Assembly: GCF_007655135.1 (NCBI RefSeq)
Contig: NC_045127.1
Location: 13,835,001 to 13,899,000, forward strand
Length of the DNA stretch: 64,000 nt
Origin: Punica granatum
Taxonomy: Eukaryota > Streptophyta > Magnoliopsida > Myrtales > Lythraceae
Reading direction: 5' to 3'
Shown here: positions 47,283-58,959 of the stretch, in pieces
How the letters are laid out: each line of letters begins with the position of its first letter
Position numbering within the stretch: the stretch's first letter is position 1
Made by a program: the position numbers and the translations under genes
The notes under the pieces: generated by a model
What the model was told of the DNA's origin: nothing
What the model saw: only the letters and a program-made list of their open reading frames with translations
Database searches by the model: none

Positions 47283-48351
47283 GGCATATGGTCTGCGAAA
47301 CTCGAGGTTCTGAATTCGAGGGTTCTGGTACATGCGAGCCTATATCTCGCACGCCCTATCGGTACTCTAGCTTGTCTAGGCTTGCCATTTTAATTTAATT
47401 ACCGCTTAATTAAGTTCCGCTCATCTTACGAGTTTTGACATCGTAAATTCAAAGAAACACTCCGACCGTCCACTCTCCGACCGGAATTCTTACATGAATA
47501 AATGTACAATATAAATCCTTACATTGTTCTCTTAAATAAATAAAATACAAATTACAACAACTGAATCTCGGTCGGTTCGCGTTCGGTCGTTATTCCACTC
47601 ATGCTCACCGTGTGGTTTGAAAAGACTGAAATTGAAATTAAAGCAACGCTGGTTCAAAGAGCTGGGGGTCGGGTCCAACCGAACTAACGGATGGCGAAAG
47701 AGCCATGTGACTCTCTTGATAGCCGTAGGATCGGTCGAGCTCCCGGGTCATGTCCGGCCGCGACTAACTTGCCCGATCCGAGTCGTCTTCCACATAGACA
47801 CTACTAAGAGCAAAGCAGTAAGTCGAAACGAGACCCGATTCCGCATTCGGGTTGCGCACGCTAGGTGCGTGGGGGCGTTGGACCCTGTGATTGACAAGAG
47901 AGGGTGTTGGACCCCGTGTATATCGTATCCTAGGGATTCGGGCTCGACCCGTAATAAATAAATAGAAAACAGACAAAACAGTGAAAGCAGACAAAGTAAA
48001 TGAAATCCGATGAACGTGTGAATGCAAAAGAGTTGTGTCTTTTAATGCCATGTTTACATGATTAGCCGATTCGTGTGGGATTTCGATCAAAAGCGTATCT
48101 AATTATTCACATGTGCACATGAACAAGCAAAATCAGTCACGATGAAATTTAATTTTGTCAATTTTAAGTCCGAATAATTAATTAAACTAATTTTGATGTA
48201 TTTAATCGATTTAATTCCCTTAAAGCCGAGTGAACATGAGATTGGTTCGTGTGAATTCGTTCTCACTTCAAACAACCGGTTTTAATGTCGAGTAATTAAA
48301 AATGTTCCAATTCGTACTTTCGTTGGTTTAATTAAAACACAATTATTTATT

Positions 48352-48674
48352 GGGTAAATTACAAAAGAAAACCCAAATTTTGTAAAATGTCTCAGTTTTG
48401 TCCTAAATTTTGTTTTGTAACAGAAAAAACTATAAGTTTTCTAAAATGTCTCAAAAATGACATCCGTTATAACTTCCGTCAATTTTTGCCTACGTGTGAC
48501 CTACGTGGACTGTTAAAGGGACCCACCATCAGCAGCAAAAATTGACGGAAGATATAACGGAGGTCATTTTTGAGACATTTTAGAAAACTTATGGTTTTTT
48601 TTGTTACAAAACAAATTTTAAGACAAAACTGAGACTTTTTACAAAACTTGGGCTTTTTTTTTTGTAATTTGCCC
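48352..48674. mobile_element. Mutator-like MITE, 323 bp, 9-bp TSD
   Basis: It begins GGGTAAATTACAAAA and ends TTTTGTAATTTGCCC, with inverted arms of roughly 140 bp that share TTTAGACATTTT-like and ATAACGGA-like blocks. The perfect 9-bp duplication TTATTTATT flanks it (48343-48351 and 48675-48683). It is non-coding and lies inside the solo LTR. Confidence 0.85.
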
Positions 48675-49164
48675 TTATTTATTTATTTATTTTGTTCCAT
48701 TTTTCCTATTTCCCAATTTTCAAAATTTTTTTTAACACGACAATCACAAATTATCACCACAATCATCGAATTTATTCATAAATTGAGCCCTACGCATGCC
48801 ACTAAGTCGGAATAATATACCTAGTATTGGTTTAAACCGGAATCAGGGGGATTGGACCGGGCTGGGGGCGGTCTGGACTGTACAGAGCACTAGGCCGCGG
48901 GGAGCGGGCTGGGAGTGCGGGCGAGCTGGGCCAAGCGTTGGAGCTGGGCTGTAGAGGAGAGTTGGGCCACGAAAAGCAATTGGGCCACGGAGGGGCAACA
49001 GCTAGGCTGAATCAGCGAGCTAGCTGGGCCGCGAAAAGGAGTTGGGTCGTACGTGTGGGCGAACTGGGTCGCTCGTTCCGGGCCGAATCCGAGGCGAGGC
49101 TGAACGAGTCGGGCGTCTAGATTGGATCGAGTCGTCTCGGCTGGCCTGGGCTGGGCCGAAGCTA

Positions 49165-50996
49165 GAGCCGGCAATATTTGACACGACACGGAGTTAAACG
49201 GGTATGGGTTGACATTTTTTGATATTCGGTCTAAACAGGTTGAACCCGTATAACCCGTTTATACACAATTAAACCTGTTTATTTAGACGTGTTTAATCGT
49301 GTTATTTAATCATGTAACCCGTTAACCCGTTTATCTAACTGAATTTACTAAACTATCCTTACATAGTTACACTAACCCTAATTTCGAAATTACCTCCTTC
49401 CATTCAGAATTTTCAGCCTCCAATTCCATCATTCTGTTCCAGAGTAGGAGTCTTGCTTCGCCTTTCATCCCGATTCACGGACCTGATTTCCTTCCTGCAA
49501 GCACGGTTCCACCCAATTTCAGTCGAAATCGAAGATGGACCTGATTTCTTGAATTCTTCCAGCTCTACCTCCACCTGAGTTGAAGACAACTTCGACTGTC
49601 CGCTCAAAGTCTCGGACGACAGCACCCAAACGACGAAGGCGACCTTCCGCCGTTCGGTCGACAACACCCAAACGAAGGCGACCTTTCGTCGTTCGGTTGA
49701 CAGCACCCAGGGTCCCAGACGAAGGCGATCTCATTGCGCCTCCTTGATCTCGGGTCGACCCGAGATTTTTACAGTTTTTTTGTTGATTTTTCTCTTTTTT
49801 GAATGTAGATGGTTGTGGAATCTCCGTGAATCAACTCACAGAGGATGTGATGAACTTAAACATTAGCGAGGAGCCATCAACTCAAGGGTCCAATACTGTG
49901 GTTAATTAAGGGAGAGATTAGCTATTGGGAACATCAATAGGTATATGAAATGGAATATCTCTTGGTATATTTCACGCGACCTTACCTGTGGAGCTGACTC
50001 ATAGTAGGATTTGTTTAGTGTATTTTGGATTAGAGTAGAAGTGTAATTCATGGATTATGTGACTCTCATTTTCGGCAATGCTCCACCATGGGATAGCTCC
50101 AGACTCCAGTGAGCATTACATTGATTTCCTCAAAGTCAGAATACGTTAGGGATGTGGAGTTTGAATTCATAGGTTTTAAGTACTTCCATTCCTCGTTTCT
50201 ATATGTTGTGTTCTCTGCATTCTATATGTTCTAATTATTAGCTTATGATGGGTTCTTTTTGGACCTACGTTGAACCCGGTATTTTGGTCTAAGTTCAAAA
50301 TTTGAGAATTCTAATTCATAGGGTTTCAATATTTAATTTCCTGGTGACTTTCTGTATTTTGTAAGTGGGTCTCGGTTGTTATCGGATGATATTATCCGTG
50401 CTAATTGGATTTCTATTTGTTCAGTCTCTCAAAATCCTGATTATCTTGGAACAGTTTGTGCTTTTATCGATCAACTTGTCAAAATTACTGTGGACCTTGG
50501 TACATGCTTAGCGTGATATAGTTGTGATATAGTGAAATTGGAACTTCAATCGTGGGTTTTAATGATCACATTCGTGGTTAATTCCGTATAAGCGGAACTT
50601 TGGTTGCATGCATAGAATGAAATGAGATTTAATGTGCTTCCATTGGGATTTACCATTTTCTTCAGCATATTTTCTTGTAAACGTGTCCGGGTAAACGTGT
50701 TCGGGTAAACGTGTCCGGATAAACGTGTCCGGATAAACAGATTGATCTAATAAACATGTCGTGTTAATGTGTCCGGGTACTGGTTATAATCGTGTCGTGT
50801 ATACGTGTACCTACTATGACACGTTTTGATAAACAGGTTTAAACGTGTCGTGTACGGGTTGACACGGATATAACTGTGTCGTGTACAAACCTGACCTATT
50901 TAATAATCGTGTTGTGTATGGGTTATGATTTCGATAACACGAATCTGTTTAGACACGACACGTATAAACACGACACGATACGAATTGCCACCCCTA
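49165..50996. mobile_element. hAT-type element, 1832 bp, 8-bp TSD
   Basis: The ends TAGAGCCGGCAAT and, on the complement, TAGGGGTGGCAAT are flanked by the exact 8-bp duplication GCCGAAGC (49157-49164 and 50997-51004). Both subterminal regions are dense in ACACGACACG, AAACGGGT and AAACGTGTCCGG motifs, as is usual for hAT ends. No transposase catalytic or dimerisation motif is seen. The frames near 49413-49734 arise from a short tandem repeat (CGAAGGCGACCTT twice). It is probably a deletion derivative, nested inside the solo LTR. Confidence 0.85.
50680..50990. repeat. hAT subterminal repeat cluster
   Basis: AAACGTGTCCGGGT and variants repeat about five times at 50689-50750, followed by GTGTCGTGTA and CACGACACG words. 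A weaker mirror cluster lies at 49180-49320 near the other end. Such subterminal motifs are usually transposase binding sites. Confidence 0.7.
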
Positions 50997-52041
50997 GCCG
51001 AAGCAACTGGGCTGGACCTGCAAAAATGGAATGAAGATGGGCCTAGCCCGTGTGAGAAGGGATGGTCGGAGAAGATGAAGTTGGGCGGAGGAGAGGAGTC
51101 CGGCGCCGCGAACAGCGGCTCCCGCTTCTAGGTGCCGCGGCGACGGCACGGGATGGCGCGAGAGACAACGGCTAGCACCGCCTGGGCTACGCCATGCTCG
51201 GGAGGGGCGTCACGAAGTTCGGGTCGGTTGGGATCGAGGAGAATTTCGGGTTTTGGCGAAGTTTTTCGAGTTTTCTGGCCAGGGATTTTCCGAGTTCAAT
51301 TGTCGGAAATCAGGGGAATTAAGAATGAGAAATAGAGGGGTTTTGCTCCAGGGAGTGTCACGAGTCCGTTCCCGGAGAGAAATCGGAGCGAGAAGGAAAG
51401 ATTTATGAGTGAGAACGAGATCCGAACGTCGAGAGTTGAGAGAGAGTGCGGTTGGGACCGTGAGGGAGAGATAGCAGTCGAGGGAGCGTGCCGGGGAAGC
51501 GAGCGGTGGCGTGTCGGGCGAGCGTGTCAGTGGTGGCAGGTGGTCACAGTGGGTGGGCAACCGCGGCGTGTCGGAGATGGCAGAGGGACGTCAGTGAAAG
51601 AAGAGGGGAAGAAGAGGGGGGAGAAGAGAAGAGAAGGAAAGAACGACGGGGTCGGAAAGGAAGAGGAAGAAAAGAAGAGGGGGCGAAGTGGAAAGAAAGA
51701 AAAAGCAGGGGCGGAAATGAAACGGTCAGAAACTTTTAACCCACATCAGAAATTCTGACAGGCATCAAACCAGTCTAATGCCGACTTGACCGGTCTGACG
51801 CCGATCCGACCGGTCTGAGCGCGAACCTTTTCTTTGTTTTTCTTTTAACAGATTTAAGAATTTGAATTTGACGCGCGTAAAAATTAAAATTTTCGTCTTT
51901 TCAATTGGATATCAAAAAATGATTCGAGACCACCATTGCGTTCAGAAAAATTCAAGGATCGATATTATGTAGAAAATTATTATTTTTTTGGCCTCGATTT
52001 GCCCTCCTTTTGCTAGGGTTGACCAAAATGGGGTGCTAACA

Positions 52042-53504
52042 GATATGGAAATTAAAATTTTGGAAATATGCGGTGCATAAAGAATATGATTTAAGTGCAA
52101 AGGACATTGGGGAGATTTAATGGTGGAGGAACCAGATGCTAGGACCGGAAGTGCTTTACCATCACTTATGAAGACATGATTCGAAGTGGGATTATCATAA
52201 TAAAGGTTAAGAGTAGAAAAATCGGATGTCACATGGTAGGTTGCACCTGAATCCATGTACCAGTCGAGATCATGAAGTCCTGGAAAGGAACCGTGGGTCA
52301 GATGAGCTTGAGCTCCAGAAAAATGACAATATGGTACGGTATGACCGGGCCGGTTACACATCTGACAGAGGACCACAGATCTGGGCCCAAAGGACTGGGC
52401 TGGGTCACATGAGGAGTTGCTAAAGGGCACTGGACCGCGGGCTCCAAAGTTGGGCCTGTTTGAAAAGGGGCCAGCAAGAAGACACGGGTTGCGAGCTTGA
52501 CCCGCATGTACATGACCGAATCCGGAATGAACGGCCGACCCGAAACTCTGAAATTTCTATCCGTTCGACCCGAAACGTTCACCTTGTTTACCCGGCGCCT
52601 GATTAGGGTAAAGAGTGCCCTCTCTGTGCGATCCTTCACCAGAGAGGATCCTCCCACCGTGCGAGCTACCTCCTTTGCTCTTTCATTTCCCTCCTTTACC
52701 GTTTCCCTTCCCGCCTCAATTTCCGCGACCTCCTTGGTTGATGCGGCCACCGGTATAGTGGATTTCTGGAGTCGAGTCGAGAATTCCTGAGAAAGGGGAG
52801 GGTGTGGCTATTTGCGGATTTTGAGTCGCAGCATAGAGGTGTCACTCCTCATGGCCGACTAGAAGGGACTGGAGCTCGTCATTGTACATCGTGAGCATCC
52901 GTTCTGACTGGTCGAGCACGATTGGTTCCCAATCAGGACCAAGGCCCGTGTATATGCGTCGATTGATTTCTGCAGGTGATTTGGGTTTCCCTATCTGAGC
53001 GTATTTCAAAGCTTGTTCTTTAATTGAGTCGATGAATTTGGCCATTGATTGGTCTCCCTTCTTTAGGTCTCGCCACTATTGATCGAGTAGGTCTTCTTGT
53101 GCTGTAGTCTAGGTCAGGAATGCGGTGGCCAAGGATGTCTAGGCTTCATGAGATGTCTTTGCAGAGAGGATTGTCACTCCGACTTCTTCTGTGACTGTCA
53201 ACATAACACAGGTAAGAGCAAAGTTATCCCTTGATTGCCAGTTGAGATACTCTAGATTAGATATGACTGCTCCATCTGTTCCTGTGATTGTTTTGCTGGG
53301 TACCACAATTCTGCCTTCAACGTAGTCAAGAAGTCCATAGGTAGTGAGCAATGGGGTCATTACTCCCTTCCAATACAGATAGTTTCTGCCGTTTAGTTTG
53401 ACAGGAATAGTTGGAAAGGACGAGGGAAGGGCAGTGGAGATTGAGGAAGAAGAGGTTAGAGTAGTAAGGGTTGAGGAGGAAGAGCTATTAGCCATTGGTG
53501 CCAA
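52042..53504 (-). pseudogene. Ty1/copia gag and protease remnant
   Basis: The minus-strand frame starts MAPMANSSSS at 53504, close after the primer site, and stays in one frame to the nested LTR. Order: gag N-terminus (NYLYWKGVMTPLL), gag core (RIYTGLGPDWEPIV), a glycine-rich basic stretch, the zinc knuckle CQMCNRPGHTVPYC (CX2CX4HX4C, about 52370), the protease active site WYMDSGATYHVT and the following HILYAPHISKILISIS. It then breaks at the GATAT target. In-frame stops lie at 53139, near 53109 and near 53082, and all can be explained by single G-to-A or C-to-T changes at Trp or Gln codons. It continues in 45158-46827. Confidence 0.9.
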
Positions 53505-53591
53505 GATAGGTTAGGGCAGAGATAGATGAGTTAAGAGAAGAAGGTGAGCAAGAAGGAGCGGAAGTGAGCCACTTAGTTGGGAGTTACCCGA

Positions 53592-53606
53592 TGGGCTCTG
53601 ATACCA
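53592..53606 (-). promoter_or_regulatory. copia primer binding site, initiator Met-tRNA type
   Basis: The minus strand reads TGGTATCAGAGCCCA, the standard plant iMet-tRNA primer site, two bases inside the LTR end. It sits about 90 bases upstream of the gag start. Confidence 0.9.
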
Positions 53607-53608
53607 TA

Positions 53609-53800
53609 TGAGAATGGCACAAGAATGGCTGAATCCTCACTTGATGAGGTAAGGTGTATGTATTCGATTAAATAAGCACTGTACATGACAATCTAGGAAA
53701 GTACATAAATGTGTATTGATTACACGCCTAATATACATCAATAATAAATAGAAAACTATGATTGTATATTATCCTTTATTACTTGCCACCACATCCTTCC
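53609..53800 (-). repeat. 5' LTR of the copia element, outer limit uncertain
   Basis: On the minus strand the LTR ends GTGCCATTCTCA at 53609. The outer boundary lies somewhere around 53790-53920, before Ogre/Tat LTR text begins, and no second LTR survives for comparison. T-rich text at 53800-53920 may belong to it. Confidence 0.6.
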
Positions 53801-53929
53801 TCACAATCTCTAACGTCCATGTTCGGTCCCTTTCTTTCGTCTTTCTTCTTTTGTTTTCTCTACAACCCACGACCCATGCCCTGTTTTCCTCCTTACTACT
53901 CCTACAATCTGCAACTCATAAGGGTAATC

Positions 53930-54634
53930 GTGAGTCAGAGAGGAATATTTGGCCTAACGTGAGTCGATCGGGATCCAAGTATTGTAATTTTTGTATTTAT
54001 TTGAGGACACATTGTAATAATATTTTATTTGTACATTTATTTATTCATTGTAAGGATCCCAATCGGTGAGTGAACGGTCTGAGTGTTGAATCAGTCGAAT
54101 CGATCTACTTACTTGAGAACAAGTAGACTCAACACCTCGCAATTTTGGTTCGCGCTGGGAGTCGACAATCATGGTTCGATGAATCGTAGCGCGAGGATAG
54201 CGAACCGATTCCTCGATATGTGGGCTTACTACTCTCTTGGGTTCTTAGCCCGAATTGATCATTTCATCGAATCTGTGGTGTCAAAATGGGCAATGAGAGA
54301 GCAACTTAATTCACGCGGTAAATAAATAAACTGGCAAGCCCTAGGCAAATAAAGTATCGATAGGGCGTGTGAGATTTAGGCCTGCATGTAATAGAACACC
54401 TGAATCTGGAATCTCCGACTTTGGATTACCATAGCCTTAGCAAACTAGGTGTAGCCCATAACCTTAGACCCGGGGCGACTTACCGATCCTCAACATTCAG
54501 GTCATAAATAGGCAAGTACCGACTTTTTTTAACGCGTGTCAGTCACCCGTCCCCTCAGGAAGATGGACACTTCCAAGCCGTGTGATTAATCAAACACATG
54601 CAGGCCCTACCAAGACGAAATTCATGTCCGCACA
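53930..54634 (+). mobile_element. 3' part of an Ogre/Tat LTR with its end intact
   Basis: It is the reverse complement of the outer 700 bases of the 12629 and 25515 LTRs, with GGAGTCGACAATCATGGTTC, AGCGAACCGATTCCTCGATA and AACTAGGTGTA in the same order, ending GTCCGCACA at 54634. A primer binding site follows, so it was the 5' LTR of a plus-strand element. Confidence 0.75.
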
Positions 54635-54637
54635 GCT

Positions 54638-54655
54638 TGACGACTTCACTGGGGA
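54638..54655 (+). promoter_or_regulatory. degenerate Arg-type primer binding site
   Basis: TGACGACTTCACTGGGGA matches the site at 25494-25511 (TGGCGACGCCACTAGGGA) at most positions and has the same 3-base spacing from the LTR. Most differences are transitions, as expected for decay of methylated DNA. Confidence 0.65.
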
Positions 54656-54929
54656 CACTTAGAGGGTCAAGCATGGCCTCCTTGTCTCATTTGAAGTCGA
54701 TTCTCGGATTATGCGTAATTGTGTTTTCCATCTTGTTGTTAATTAAGTAATAAATTGCATGTTAAACTTGTTAGTTTACAGTAATGTGCATGGATTTGGG
54801 TATCGGCGACTATCTCGGACCCACGAGGGTCCACGAGCGTATCAGCCATCATTGATCAGGCGTTCTTGGCCTTTGGGGACCGGCCTTGGTCCTCGTGTTA
54901 CAAATCGTTTCGTCAACCTGTAACATTGA
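54656..54929 (+). other. internal remnant of the plus-strand Ogre/Tat element
   Basis: It follows the primer site. A short open stretch near 54810-54920 reads YLGPTRVHERISAIID, which looks protein-like, but I cannot assign it. It then passes into LTR-like text, so most of the interior has been deleted. Confidence 0.4.
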
Positions 54930-56851
54930 AAGCACAAGGCAAATATCATTAAAAATTTCACACACGGGGAAAAATGTCGCTTACCTTGGCTAAATAAACC
55001 ACTCGGCTTTAAGCAAAATGCATAAATTGGCCAATAATCGGTAAACCGCGTTGGTAGGTTAAGAACGGGTAATCTTGCCCTTTTCAAGCTCAAATTTTGC
55101 AAATTATTGACGCTTGTGGTCCGATGTAGCATGGATGTCTGAGAAAGACTTGTGTACCCTGACTTGGGCATTCGCCTGATTTCAGGCGGTTCAGGTAAAG
55201 ATGCATGAACCTTTTTCAGATTACTTCTAGGTAGATCGACTGGTTCTTTGGTTCCTTCGGAGTTCCCACATAACCCTGGATGACCTAGGGGTTCGGCTGA
55301 CACCGACTACAGGACGAGGTGGCCCACATCGCGCAATCTCACCTTTCTCAAAGTCATTTTTCAGCACAAGGGCAATATCATCTATTCTTAACTTATTAAC
55401 AGCCCTAGGGTTAAGATAATCGAAACACTTCGAATCATGGGTGGAGATAGGTAGTCTGTGTAGGCGCAGGTTCATCTACATTGCCCGCTTCACCCGACTA
55501 AAGTGTTTCCATTATCCTAGAATAGCTCCGGGCACTTAGAACGGGTTTATCTGTCATAAAACATGAAATTTGACTAATCATGCACTTGGCATAATCGAAC
55601 ATGGGCAATTAGGCAAAAAAGGATAGGTTCTGGGTTTTTAGGCGAAAACATGTTCTTATCATAATCTGTAAAGTCCGTATTGTCACCGTAACAGAACAAG
55701 TAAAAGGAACCCACACATTCTTAGCCGAACTAGCACCGTACACGAACATGTCCTCTTGTCTATTTAGGTTAGAAAATTGTTTGCCAAGCAATCACGGTCC
55801 ATAATTGGCTAATCACGTAAACACGGCGTTTAATACACAACTTGTCTGTTTTTATCTGGTTTTGTCTATTTTTGTCTGTTTTATGTTGTTTCATCACGGT
55901 TCAAGCCCGAACCCATAGGGTACGTATTGCACGGGGTCCAATGCCCCATACACATTGAGCACGTGCAACCCGAGTACGGAATGGGGTCTAGCCTCGAGTC
56001 ACAGCTTTACTCCTAGTAATGTCTAAGTGGAAGACGACTTGGAATTGAGCGCGTGAACCATTGTTAGACAATCGCCCCGGAGCTCGATCGATCCCACGGC
56101 TATCTTGAGGGTCGATTGACTCTCTTGCTATCCATCGGTCCGATTGGACCCAATCCCCGGTTTTTTGAGCCCGCGTTACCTTAATTTATTTCTCGGTTGT
56201 TCAAATCTCACGGTGAGCCAGAGCGAAATATTTGGACTAACGGGAGTCGACCGGGATCCAAGTATTGTAATATTTTTTATTTATTTGAGGGCACATCGTA
56301 AAAATAATTTTTTGGTACATTTATTCATTCAATGTAAGGATCCCGATCGACGAGTGAACGGTTTGAGTGTTGAACCGGTCGAATCGATCTACTTACCCGA
56401 GAAAGAGTAGACTCAATGCTCGAAGTTTCAGTTCGCTTGGGGAGTCGACAATCATGGTTCGATGAACCGTAGCACGATGATAGCGAACCGATTCCTTGAT
56501 GTGCGGGTTTATTCCACTCTTGGGTTCTTAGCCCGAATTGATATTTTCATCGAATTTACGATGTCAAAACGGGCAAGAAGAGAGCAACTTAAATCACGCG
56601 ATAAATAAAGAAAATAGCAAGCCCTAGGCAAACATAATACCGAATCCGGAATCTCTGGTTTTGCATTACCACAGCTTTAGCAAACTAGGTGTATTTCATA
56701 CTCCTAGACCCGGGCAACTTACCGGTCTCAACATTTGGATCATAAATAGGCAAGTGGTGACTCATTCTCACGCGTGTCCGTCACGCGTTCTTCGGGAAGG
56801 TGAACACTTCCAAGCCGTGCGATTGATCGCACGCATGCGGGCCTTAACGAG
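54930..56851 (+). mobile_element. Ogre/Tat LTR fragment, plus orientation
   Basis: It is the reverse complement of roughly the central to distal part of the large LTRs: the stretch at 55300-55330 (GAGGTGGCCCACATCGCGC) corresponds to about 14070-14090, and 56430-56850 parallels 54150-54600. It breaks off at GGCCTTAACGAGAC, about 30 bases short of the LTR end, where a Tekay-like LTR begins. Confidence 0.65.
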
Positions 56852-57787
56852 ACTATATTATGTTTTATCTGCATGTGCAATATTTGCATTTTAAATGTGT
56901 GTTTGGACTCGTACCAATTTTATTGCAAATATCAATTAGAATTTGATTTGGAATTTTTTTTTATGATTTTTACAAGATAACTTTCAAATTATCTTTACAT
57001 GTGTCTAGTTCTCCTTGAACTTACACATCCAACTCTAATTGGTGATGTTTCTCCACCGCTTCTTACTCTTCTCTTTTAAACTGCCGTGTTCAAACCTTCT
57101 CGGCCATTTACTTTTTTCACAACCAAAACCATAACAGGAAGGACCTTCGGAGGCCGAGAGAAGATTTAAAAAGAAAAATGTTAAAAAACTCTAGAAAATA
57201 GAAATCGTTCAGTTTTAACGTCAAGATGAGTAACTTATTCCTAAATTAGTACTTTTATTATTCTTAATTGATATTTTTGTAATTGCATTGTCATGGTCAT
57301 ATCATTGTCACGGATCATGTATGTATTTTTAGACGATCGATTACGATATTTGGAAATGAGTAGTGTGGCTTTGAGATGTGGACTGAGATTGATAGAAATT
57401 GGTGACTCTTGTGGCGCCCTAAGCCAGTCATAAGCCGAGCAGTAGGAAAGGGGTGTCTAGAGCAGAGAGCCAGTGTGGAGTCGCCATTGCGGTCGAGAGT
57501 TGGGAAGGGGCACAAGGATGATCTGAATTCCTGAGGTCTCGACGATATTTTATGATATTATTGAACCCGTGTATGATCCGACTAGTTTAATTTGTGGTTA
57601 CTCAATGGATATCAAACTCACCTCTCAAAATATATTCTCAGTTGTTTTACAAATCAGAATGGCAGTGACACTGTGGCATTTTTTGGAATTTTGATTTGTT
57701 CAGTTGAGATTGTAATTTTAGAAATATTCTTTATTTGTATGGAAATTCATTTGTTTTTATTGACCTATAAAATTTTCAGATTTTACA
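56852..57787 (+). repeat. array LTR A, 5' truncated
   Basis: It starts inside the LTR at CTATATTATGTTTTATCTGC, lacking about 25 bases present in LTR B, and ends GATTTTACA. It abuts an Ogre/Tat LTR fragment. Confidence 0.8.
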
Positions 57788-57893
57788 AATGGCATTAGAG
57801 CCTAGATTTTTCAATCTCCTGAGCCTATGGTGCTCATATGTTATTTTCGATAACGTGAATTTCGGGGACGAAATTCTTTAAAGGTGGGGAGTT
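57788..57893 (+). other. reduced internal domain 1 (106 bp)
   Basis: Primer site TGGCATTAGAGCC at 57790-57802, pol C-terminal codons NFGDEIL with TAA at 57858-57881, and polypurine tract AAAGGTGGGGA at 57880-57890. Everything else of gag-pol is missing. Confidence 0.82.
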
Positions 57894-58855
57894 CGTAAGA
57901 TATCGAATTTCTTCTATATTATGTTTTATCTACATTTGCGATATTTGCATTTTAAATGTGTGTTTGGACTCCTAACAATTTTATTACAAATATCAATTCG
58001 GATTTTATTTGGAATTTTTTTTATGATTTTTACAAGCTAACTTTTAAATTATCTTTACATGTATCCAGTTCTCCTTGAACTTACTCATCCAACTCTAATT
58101 GGTGATGTTTCTCCATCGCCTCTTACTCATCTCTTTTAAATTGCCATGTTAAAAACTTCTCGGCTATTTGCATTTTCACAACCAAAACCATAATAGGAGA
58201 GACCTTCGGAGGCCAAGAGAGGATTGAAACAGAAAAATGTTGAAAAATTCTAGAAAATAGAAATCGTTCAGTTTTGATGTCAATGTGAGTAACCTATTCT
58301 TAAACTAGTCCTTTTACTATCCTTAATTGATATTTTTGTAACTACATTTTCATGGTCATGTCATTGTCACGAATCATGCATGTATTTTTAGACTATCAAT
58401 TGCGATATTTGGAAATGAGTAGCGAGGTTTTGAGGTATGGGTTGAGATTGATCGAAATTGGTGATTCTTGTGGCGTTCTAAGCCTATTGTAAGTCAAGCG
58501 GTAAGAAAGGACTGCTGGGAATAGATAGGCTGTCAATGTGGAGTCGCCACTGCGGTTGAAAGCTGGGAAGGGCACATGGATGATTGGAGTTCTTGAGGTC
58601 TAGAGGATATTTTATAATATTATTGAACCCGTGTTATGATCCGGCTAGTTTAAGTTGTGGTTATTCAATGGATGTCAAGCTCACCTCTCAAAATATATTC
58701 TTAGTTATTTTACAAGTTAGAATGGCAGTGAAATTATGGCATTTTTCAGAATTTTGATTTGTTCGGTTGAGATTATAATTTTAGGAATATTCTTTATTTG
58801 TATGGAAATAAATATGTTTTTATCGACCTTTTGTGTAAAATTTTCAGATTTTACA
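57894..58855 (+). repeat. array LTR B, 962 bp
   Basis: Full-length copy. Its first two bases read CG where LTR C has TG, as expected from decay, and it ends TTTTACA. It is colinear with LTRs A and C. Confidence 0.82.
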
Positions 58856-58959
58856 AATGGTATTAGAGCCTAAGTTTTTCGATCTCCTAAGTCTGTGGTG
58901 CTCAAACATATTTTTGATAACGTGAATTTCGGGGACGAAATTCTTTAAAGGTGGAAGTT
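58856..58959 (+). other. reduced internal domain 2 (104 bp)
   Basis: Primer site TGGTATTAGAGCC at 58858-58870, the same NFGDEIL-TAA ending (about 58925-58948) and polypurine tract AAAGGTGGAAG at 58947-58957. It is nearly the same as internal domain 1. Confidence 0.82.

Larger units (their letters stand above)
47088..52041 (-). mobile_element. solo Ogre/Tat LTR nested in the copia element
   Basis: On the minus strand it starts TGTTAGCACCCCATTTTGG at 52041 and ends GGGTGCGCACA at 47088. The copia target GATAT is present at both sides (47083-47087 and 52042-52046). No primer site, polypurine tract or internal domain remains, so it is a solo LTR. Without its two nested insertions it is roughly 2.8 kb. 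It is the same family as the LTR at 1-3570, sharing the CTGGGC-rich and purine-rich blocks (48840-49160 and 51000-51750). The frames in those blocks are low complexity. Confidence 0.88.

Noticed and set aside
51210..51758. Arg/Glu-rich plus and Pro/Ser-rich minus frames
   Set aside because: Within the purine-rich part of the solo LTR, matching the equivalent low-complexity block at 2640-3130.
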